DNA of 20,950 bases from an uncultured Parabacteroides sp. (lineage in GTDB: Bacteria; Bacteroidota; Bacteroidia; Bacteroidales; Tannerellaceae): contig CALBYC010000219.1 in the NCBI GenBank assembly GCA_937890135.1, forward strand, positions 1 to 20,950, read 5' to 3'. Each line of letters begins with the position of its first letter. The stretch's first letter is position 1. This document shows positions 16,339 through 20,950 of the stretch, piece after piece. Below the pieces are notes generated by a model, which was not told the origin of the DNA, made no database searches, and was given only the letters and a program-made list of their open reading frames with translations. A program made the translations under genes and the position numbers.

Positions 16339-16755
16339 ATGAAAAATACTTCTTGCAAGATTAAGCTTTTCATCCATACTAATTATAACCTCCAAAATCC
16401 AAAAAAGAAAGTATTTATTTATAATGGATTATTCACAAGGTCTATCCACCAATCAACAGACTTAAAAAAGAAGAAAATTATTCACGCTTGAGGTTTTCAA
16501 CAGATTAAGCATATAAATACATAATACTTTATATGTCAGGAAATAAAGGTGTAAATAATCTGTTAGTATCTATTTAATTAAAGTATATCATTAGTTTGAT
16601 AACCGATTATACAAATAATGGCAACAAAAAGTATTAACACTATCAACCGACTATAATTATCATCATTTTCATTTAAAGATTAAATATTAAAAAGATAATA
16701 ATATGATTGTTGGTGAATAAGGTGAAAACTGATTCTATTATTCAACGGAAAGACG
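16339..16755. other. AT-rich divergent intergenic region, candidate replication origin
   Basis: This stretch has no coding frame of its own. It contains one exact DnaA-box 9-mer of the TTATNCACA form, TTATTCACA at 16429-16437. Four more sites have one mismatch: TTATTCACG (16478-16486, +), TTATTTACA (16550-16558, -), TTATACAAA (16607-16615, +) and TTATTCACC (16712-16720, -). Long A/T-only runs lie between them, for example around 16508-16535 and 16567-16590. The flanking genes point outwards. These are origin-like features, but AT-rich DNA yields near-matches by chance, so the call is tentative. Confidence 0.4.
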
Positions 16756-16763
16756 TACCTTTG
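16756..16763 (+). promoter_or_regulatory. Bacteroidota -7 promoter element for nadA
   Basis: TACCTTTG matches TAnnTTTG exactly and lies 24 bases before the nadA ATG. Confidence 0.6.
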
Positions 16764-16787
16764 CAATGAACCAATAAAAGAAAAGCA

Positions 16788-17771
16788 ATGAAAACACAAG
16801 AAATAGGATATATGGATGCCCCAATTCCCGTAGGGACAGACTTGAAAAAAGAAATTAATAGATTGCGTAAAGAGAAGAATGCTGTTATTTTGGCGCACTT
16901 TTATCAAAGGCCCGAGATACAGGACATCGCCGATTTCGTGGGAGATAGTTTGGCCTTAGCTCAATGGGCTGCAAAAACGACGGCGGACGTTTTGGTTTTA
17001 TGCGGTGTCCATTTTATGGGTGAAACAGCCAAGATACTCTGCCCGGATAAGAAAGTCTTAGTCCCAGACTTGAATGCGGGTTGCTCCTTGGCAGATAGTT
17101 GTCCGGCTCCTCAATTCGAGGATTTTGTCAAGCTACATCCAGACCATACGGTCATATCATATGTCAACACGAGTGCGGCAGTAAAGGCTTTGACAGATAT
17201 TGTGGTTACTTCCACGAATGCTCGCCAGATCGTGGAAAGTCTGCCTTCAGACGAAAAAATAATATTTGGACCGGATAGGAACTTGGGGAATTATATCAAT
17301 AGCATTACGGGGCGTAAGATGGTCTTGTGGGATGGTGCTTGCCATGTCCATGAACAATTCTCTTTGGAAAAAATGCTGGATTTGAAAAAGGAATATCCGG
17401 AAGCTGAGATTATCTGCCATCCGGAATGTAAACGGTATATAGTGGAGGTGTCTGACTATGTAGGTTCTACGGCAGGATTGCTGAAACATGTCATCAAATC
17501 TCCGAAAAAACAATTCATCGTGGCAACGGAGAGCGGGGTGTTGCATGAAATGCAAAAAGCTTGCCCGGAAAAGGAATTCATACCTGCTCCGCCGAATGAT
17601 AGCACTTGTGCGTGCAACGAGTGTAATTTCATGAGATTGAATACAATGGAAAAATTGTACAATGCTCTTCGGTTTGGCAAGCCGGAAATATTCGTGGATG
17701 AGAATGTACGGAAAAAAGCAATTCGCCCCATACGCCGTATGTTAGATATTTCTGCACAGTTAGGTTTGTAA
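16788..17771 (+). CDS. nadA: Quinolinate synthase A
   Basis: A 327-residue [4Fe-4S] enzyme that condenses iminoaspartate with dihydroxyacetone phosphate to quinolinate in de novo NAD synthesis, in the cytoplasm. Cluster ligands expected from the family are visible: Cys72 in LCGVHFMGET, Cys214 in CHPECKRYIVE, and Cys279 in CACNECNFMRLNT. Other family blocks include HFYQRPEIQDIADFVGDSL (37-55), AGCSLADSC (97-105) and GPDRNLGNYI (161-170). Length and motifs are those of an intact enzyme. nadB and nadC, which are often beside it, are not in this window. It has its own -7 element, and the next gene starts after another promoter, so it may be a single-gene unit. Confidence 0.97.
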   Translation: MKTQEIGYMDAPIPVGTDLKKEINRLRKEKNAVILAHFYQRPEIQDIADFVGDSLALAQWAAKTTADVLVLCGVHFMGETAKILCPDKKVLVPDLNAGCSLADSCPAPQFEDFVKLHPDHTVISYVNTSAAVKALTDIVVTSTNARQIVESLPSDEKIIFGPDRNLGNYINSITGRKMVLWDGACHVHEQFSLEKMLDLKKEYPEAEIICHPECKRYIVEVSDYVGSTAGLLKHVIKSPKKQFIVATESGVLHEMQKACPEKEFIPAPPNDSTCACNECNFMRLNTMEKLYNALRFGKPEIFVDENVRKKAIRPIRRMLDISAQLGL

Positions 17772-17798
17772 TACATAAGTTTGCTTTATTATAATTCC

Positions 17799-17806
17799 TA
17801 TCTTTG
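17799..17806 (+). promoter_or_regulatory. Bacteroidota -7 promoter element for tsaE
   Basis: TATCTTTG is an exact TAnnTTTG match, 16 bases before ATG 17823. A TTG-initiated longer frame from 17781 would begin upstream of it, so the promoter rules that start out. Confidence 0.6.
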
Positions 17807-17822
17807 TGAAAAAATGAACGAC

Positions 17823-18242
17823 ATGCAAACGATACAAATTAAGAGTTTAGACACCATCCGAGAAGCAGCTAAAGAATTCATCAGCGGGATGGATGACCGG
17901 ACAGTCTTCGCCTTCCATGGAAAGATGGGGGCAGGAAAGACTACCTTTATAAAAGCCATATGCGAAGAGTTGGGGGTTGAAGATGTCATCAACAGCCCTA
18001 CTTTTGCAATCATAAACGAATATCGCTCGGATACGACTGGCGAACTGATTTACCATTTCGATTTCTATCGCATCAACAAATTGAGCGAAGCGGAAGACAT
18101 AGGCACTGAAGATTATTTCTATAGTGGCGCACTTTGTTTTATCGAATGGCCTGAAAAAGTGGATGAATTGCTTCCGGGTGATACCGTCAATGTAACCATT
18201 ACGGAGAATGAAGACGGCACTCGTACCGTCGTCGTTGAATAA
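17823..18242 (+). CDS. tsaE: tRNA threonylcarbamoyladenosine biosynthesis ATPase TsaE
   Basis: A 139-residue P-loop ATPase (YjeE family) that works with TsaB and TsaD to make t6A37 in ANN-decoding tRNAs. Walker A HGKMGAGKTT is at residues 32-41, the SPTFAIINEY segment lies about 60-69, HFDFYR marks the Walker B region near 79-84, and FIEWPEKV near 109-116 is the conserved tail motif. The size is normal. ATG 17823 leaves a short leader after the -7 element; ATG 17814 is possible but would be nearly leaderless. tsaB and tsaD are elsewhere. It is followed after 15 bases by the Imm17-like gene, with the GH43 gene next, so all three may share a transcript. Confidence 0.94.
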   Translation: MQTIQIKSLDTIREAAKEFISGMDDRTVFAFHGKMGAGKTTFIKAICEELGVEDVINSPTFAIINEYRSDTTGELIYHFDFYRINKLSEAEDIGTEDYFYSGALCFIEWPEKVDELLPGDTVNVTITENEDGTRTVVVE

Positions 18243-18257
18243 CTTGACAATAGAAGT

Positions 18258-18470
18258 ATGGAGCCATCTGAATATTTGATTTTGGTTTTATTTATCTGTT
18301 TGGGGCTATTTTCCGTCATCGCCTCTGTATTCAATCTGGATTGGTATTTCAAGACAGACGGGGCTATGATGTTTGTCCGCAGGTTGGGCCGCAACGGCGC
18401 ACGTGTTTTTTATGGTGCGTTAGGGATTGCCTTGATTGCCTGCGGCATTTTAGGATTGTTGTATTGGTAA
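18258..18470 (+). CDS. Small two-helix membrane protein, Imm17-like
   Basis: A 70-residue protein with two hydrophobic helices (about 7-25 and 51-69) joined by a basic, polar loop that includes NLDWYFKTDG and FVRRLGRNGARVFYG. This pattern matches what Bacteroidota genomes label immunity 17 family protein. That name came from a bioinformatic link to polymorphic toxin loci. Here there is no toxin nearby, and the gene sits 15 bases after tsaE and 16 bases before a glycosidase, so an immunity role is not supported by context. Likely an inner-membrane protein of unknown function. Frame, spacing and membrane pattern make it a real gene. Confidence 0.8.
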   Translation: MEPSEYLILVLFICLGLFSVIASVFNLDWYFKTDGAMMFVRRLGRNGARVFYGALGIALIACGILGLLYW

Positions 18471-18486
18471 TATTTTTAGTAAACTC

Positions 18487-20394
18487 ATGAAGACACACAT
18501 TTTGAAACTGTTGGTATGGATGGCTTTGATTCCGTGCTTGCGTCTGGATATGCAAGCCGCCGACACAGATTATGCCGGGTATTTGTTTGCCTATTTTAAA
18601 GGAAATGACATCGATGAAGAGGCCATTTGTTTTGCGGTAAGTAAAGATGGCTATACGTTCAGGGCATTGAACCATAATAGGCCGGTTATCGATTCCAAGC
18701 AGATAAGCTCTACCGGTGGGGTACGTGACCCCCATATATTAAGGGGGGAAGACGGCAAAACGTTTTATATGGTTGTGACGGATATGGTGTCCGGAAACGG
18801 ATGGGACTCCAACCGGGCCATGGTCTTGCTGAAATCGACTGATTTGATAAACTGGTCTCATTCTGTCGTGAACATACAAAAACGTTATCCCAACCAGGAA
18901 TTTCTAAAACGCGTATGGGCGCCCCAGACTATTTTTGACAAAGAAGCCGGCAAATATATGGTATATTGGTCTATGAAATACGGCGAGGGGTCGGATGTCA
19001 TCTATTATGCTTATGCCAATGACGATTTCACGGACTTTGTTTCAGACCCCAAGGCCTTGTTTATACCTAAGGATAAAAAGTCATGCATAGACGGGGACAT
19101 CCTATATAAAGATGGCATTTATTACATGTTTTACAAGACGGAAGGGCATGGCAATGGCATTAAGGTGGCTACCACTCGTTCTCTGACTTCCGGCCAATGG
19201 GTTGAAGACCCTGAATACAAGCAACAAACTACGGCGAGCGTAGAAGGCGCTGGCACTTTCAAGCGGATAGGCGAGGATAAATACATCTTGATGTATGACG
19301 TGTATATGGAAGGGGCGTATCAGTTTACGGAAACTACGGATTTGGAACATTTCAAGGCGGTGGACAGACAGGTGGACATGAACTTCCATCCTCGCCATGG
19401 AACGGTCATTCCGATCACGCAGGCGGAATACGACCGGGTGGTAGGCAAATGGGGTAAATCGGAAGAAATGTACCATAATCCCATCTTGACGGGATTCCAT
19501 GCCGATCCGGAAATACTTTATTCCAACAAAACAAAGCAGTATTACATTTATTCCACGACCGATGGGATGGAAGGATGGGGTGGCTGGTATTTCACCGTGT
19601 TTTCTTCTCCGGATTTGGAAACATGGAGCAACCGTGGAATCATGCTGGATACTTATTCCCCGCAAGTTCCTTGGGCGGCAGGCAATGCTTGGGCCCCTGC
19701 CATCGAAGAGAAAAAAATAGGAGACAAATATAAGTATTTCTTTTATTACAGTGCCAATCCCATCGCAGGAGGAGGAAAGCAAATAGGCGTGGCAGTGGCC
19801 GATTCTCCCGAAGGGCCTTTCGTGGATTCGGGGAAAGCCATGATAACGGAATCGCCCGCGGGGCATGGGCAACAGATAGACGTGGATGTCTTTACCGACC
19901 CTGTTTCCGGAAAAACTTATTTGTATTGGGGCAATGGCTACATGGCGGTGGCGGAACTGAATGAGGATATGCTTTCTGTTAAAAAGGAAACTGTCAAGGT
20001 GATTACCCCTGAAGGGGGCACGTTGCAGGATTATAATTACCGGGAAGCTCCTTATGTCTTTTATCGCAAAGGCACTTATTACTTTTTATGGTCGGTGGAT
20101 GACACGGGGTCTCCGAATTATCATGTGGCGTACGGAACTTCCCAGTCCCCGGATGGTCCCATCGAAGTGGCAAGGAATCCGATCGTTCTGGCTCAGGATC
20201 CTGCCAAGGAAATATATGGGACGGCGCACAATTCCGTGATATGCAAGCCGGGTACGGATGAATGGTACATCGTTTACCACCGTATAAACAAACGGCATTT
20301 AACCGATGGTCCGGGTGTCCATCGTGAAGTATGCATCGATAGGTTGCATTTCAATGCGGACGGGACCATAGCCATAGTGATCCCTTCTCGCTGA
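18487..20394 (+). CDS. Tandem GH43 glycoside hydrolase (two catalytic domains)
   Basis: A 635-residue exported enzyme with a signal peptide (cleavage near QAA, about residue 25) and two GH43 five-bladed propeller domains. Domain 1 (about 28-322) shows the catalytic acids in order: D81 in VRDPHI, D202 in CIDGDILY and E253 in VEGAGTF. Domain 2 (about 328-635) shows D340 in FHADPEI, D465 in QQIDVDVF and E520 in YREAPYVF, with WAPA at 402-405. Both triads look complete. GH43 enzymes act mostly on arabinose-, xylose- or galactose-containing side chains; the precise linkage cannot be read from this. No lipobox, so probably periplasmic. It follows the Imm17-like gene by 16 bases, ends in a strong terminator, and converges with an esterase gene, which fits polysaccharide breakdown. 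No SusC/SusD pair is present. Confidence 0.9.
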   Translation: MKTHILKLLVWMALIPCLRLDMQAADTDYAGYLFAYFKGNDIDEEAICFAVSKDGYTFRALNHNRPVIDSKQISSTGGVRDPHILRGEDGKTFYMVVTDMVSGNGWDSNRAMVLLKSTDLINWSHSVVNIQKRYPNQEFLKRVWAPQTIFDKEAGKYMVYWSMKYGEGSDVIYYAYANDDFTDFVSDPKALFIPKDKKSCIDGDILYKDGIYYMFYKTEGHGNGIKVATTRSLTSGQWVEDPEYKQQTTASVEGAGTFKRIGEDKYILMYDVYMEGAYQFTETTDLEHFKAVDRQVDMNFHPRHGTVIPITQAEYDRVVGKWGKSEEMYHNPILTGFHADPEILYSNKTKQYYIYSTTDGMEGWGGWYFTVFSSPDLETWSNRGIMLDTYSPQVPWAAGNAWAPAIEEKKIGDKYKYFFYYSANPIAGGGKQIGVAVADSPEGPFVDSGKAMITESPAGHGQQIDVDVFTDPVSGKTYLYWGNGYMAVAELNEDMLSVKKETVKVITPEGGTLQDYNYREAPYVFYRKGTYYFLWSVDDTGSPNYHVAYGTSQSPDGPIEVARNPIVLAQDPAKEIYGTAHNSVICKPGTDEWYIVYHRINKRHLTDGPGVHREVCIDRLHFNADGTIAIVIPSR

Positions 20395-20407
20395 CAAGCG
20401 AAAAAAT

Positions 20408-20461
20408 GGCCGCATCCCGAGGAAAAAATGGCCGAGACTGTTTTCTGCTCTGGATGCGGCC
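20408..20461. terminator. Bidirectional hairpin terminator between GH43 and esterase genes
   Basis: GGCCGCATCC (20408-20417) pairs perfectly with 20452-20461 around a 34-base loop. TTTT follows on the plus strand, and on the minus strand the stem is followed by ATTTTTT, so it can serve both convergent genes. A 13-base direct repeat, GAAAAAATGGCCG, occurs at 20400-20412 and again inside the loop at 20422-20434. Confidence 0.75.
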
Positions 20462-20532
20462 TTTTCATGAAAAGAGCGTGACTGTTTTTTTATAGGATCG
20501 GAATATATGGACAAGTTTCATACGCCCGATGG

Positions 20533-20950
20533 TCACAAACTATGTTGAAACATCCAGCTTATGAAGTCAGGTTCGGCGAAAGCATTGTCCCAACTATTAT
20601 GCTTTACGTTCGGATATTCTTTATAACGAACGTCCGCATGAATTTTACGAAGCGTTTCATATGCTTCTCGGGAAAACTCGGGATCAACTATGTTATCGGC
20701 ACTTCCGTGGTAGATGCTGAATCCGGTTTTTCCTTTGAATTGTTCCAGACGTTTTAAATTTACGCCACCGCAAATAGGAGCTGCGGCTGCGAAAAACTTA
20801 GGATAGCGGCAAACGGCATCGAACGTCCCCATGCCCCCCATGGATAGTCCCGTCACGTAAATACGCCTCGTATCCACGAGGCCTTTGGAAATGTAACAAT
20901 CCAGCATCTCTTTAATGGCATTCATGGCGGGAGTTGCCGCGGAGGCGACC
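20533..20950 (-). CDS. Alpha/beta-hydrolase esterase (5' end beyond right edge)
   Basis: The minus-strand frame is open up to the window edge, so the N-terminus is missing; the ATG at 20925 is internal, since in-frame codons continue upstream without a stop. The visible 138 residues hold the C-terminal half of an alpha/beta hydrolase: nucleophile elbow GLSMGGMGTFD, the acid region YHGSADNIVDPEFSREAY, and VKHNSWDNAF with the catalytic His. This resembles the PHB-depolymerase/prolyl-oligopeptidase-like esterases common in Bacteroidota carbohydrate loci, which act as acetyl or feruloyl esterases. The exact substrate cannot be told. It converges with the GH43 gene across a shared terminator, consistent with a joint role in polysaccharide use. 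Confidence 0.85.
   Translation of the reverse strand, partial: VASAATPAMNAIKEMLDCYISKGLVDTRRIYVTGLSMGGMGTFDAVCRYPKFFAAAAPICGGVNLKRLEQFKGKTGFSIYHGSADNIVDPEFSREAYETLRKIHADVRYKEYPNVKHNSWDNAFAEPDFISWMFQHSL

Noticed and set aside
17781..17822. A TTG-initiated 14-codon extension of tsaE
   Set aside because: The extension contains the -7 promoter element, so it cannot be on the transcript made from it, and TsaE family proteins normally begin close to ATG 17823.
18258..18470. Toxin-immunity module
   Set aside because: Only an Imm17-like membrane protein is present; there is no toxin, secretion or effector gene beside it.
19102..19872. A 256-codon open frame on the minus strand
   Set aside because: It is antisense to the GH43 gene, whose catalytic motifs are clear, and its translation is rich in Arg and His as expected for an antisense shadow.
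1..20950. CRISPR arrays, tRNA or rRNA genes, prophage or conjugative element
   Set aside because: No regularly spaced repeats, cloverleaf-like sequences, rRNA segments or mobility genes were recognised by reading both strands.
18487..20950. A complete polysaccharide utilisation locus
   Set aside because: A GH43 enzyme and an esterase are present, but there is no SusC/SusD pair or regulator within the window.

Overview
The window reads as chromosomal DNA of a member of the Bacteroidales (Bacteroides, Phocaeicola or Parabacteroides-like). Seven gene starts are preceded by the Bacteroidota -7 promoter element TAnnTTTG with all six fixed bases matching (TATCTTTG, TACTTTTG, TACTTTTG, TATATTTG, TATATTTG, TACCTTTG, TATCTTTG). 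Shine-Dalgarno sequences are almost absent, and the gene families are typical of that order: homodimeric GlyS beside an FKBP lipoprotein, 67K-type SppA, a RecB/AddA-like helicase-nuclease beside a YciH/SUI1 protein, an Imm17-like membrane protein behind TsaE, tandem GH43 domains, and a Tat-exported Gfo/Idh/MocA protein. No transposase, integrase, CRISPR array, tRNA or rRNA was seen.

Layout, left to right. 1-730 (-): a methyltransferase-like gene cut by the left edge, divergent from 837-3035 (+), a patatin phospholipase fused to an outer-membrane barrel. 3094-4863 (+): SppA, convergent with the minus-strand cluster 9744-4905 (porin, YciH/SUI1, AddA-like nuclease). 9745-10165 is a 421-base noncoding stretch with unusual competing hairpins and the FKBP terminator. 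12298-10166 (-): glyS and an FKBP lipoprotein. 12440-15633 (+): a Tat-exported oxidoreductase overlapping a two-domain SGNH esterase. Two successive hairpin terminators separate it from a convergent SpoU/TrmH methyltransferase (16275-15748, -). 16276-16787 is an AT-rich divergent intergenic region with a cluster of DnaA-box-like 9-mers. To its right come nadA, tsaE, an Imm17-like gene and a tandem GH43 glycosidase (all +), a strong terminator, and an alpha/beta-hydrolase gene (-) cut by the right edge.

The genes fall into housekeeping modules (translation: glyS, SUI1, TsaE, TrmH; NAD synthesis: nadA; DNA repair: AddA; envelope: SppA, patatin-barrel, porin, FKBP) and two polysaccharide-related modules (Gfo/Idh plus SGNH esterase; GH43-GH43 beside an esterase). 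No susC/susD pair is present, so neither is a complete polysaccharide utilisation locus here.

I did not find a clearly new multi-gene system. The two signals most worth following are noncoding. One is the possible replication origin between trmH and nadA, supported weakly by a shift in G/C skew across it. The other is the four-segment competing hairpin at 9949-9992.
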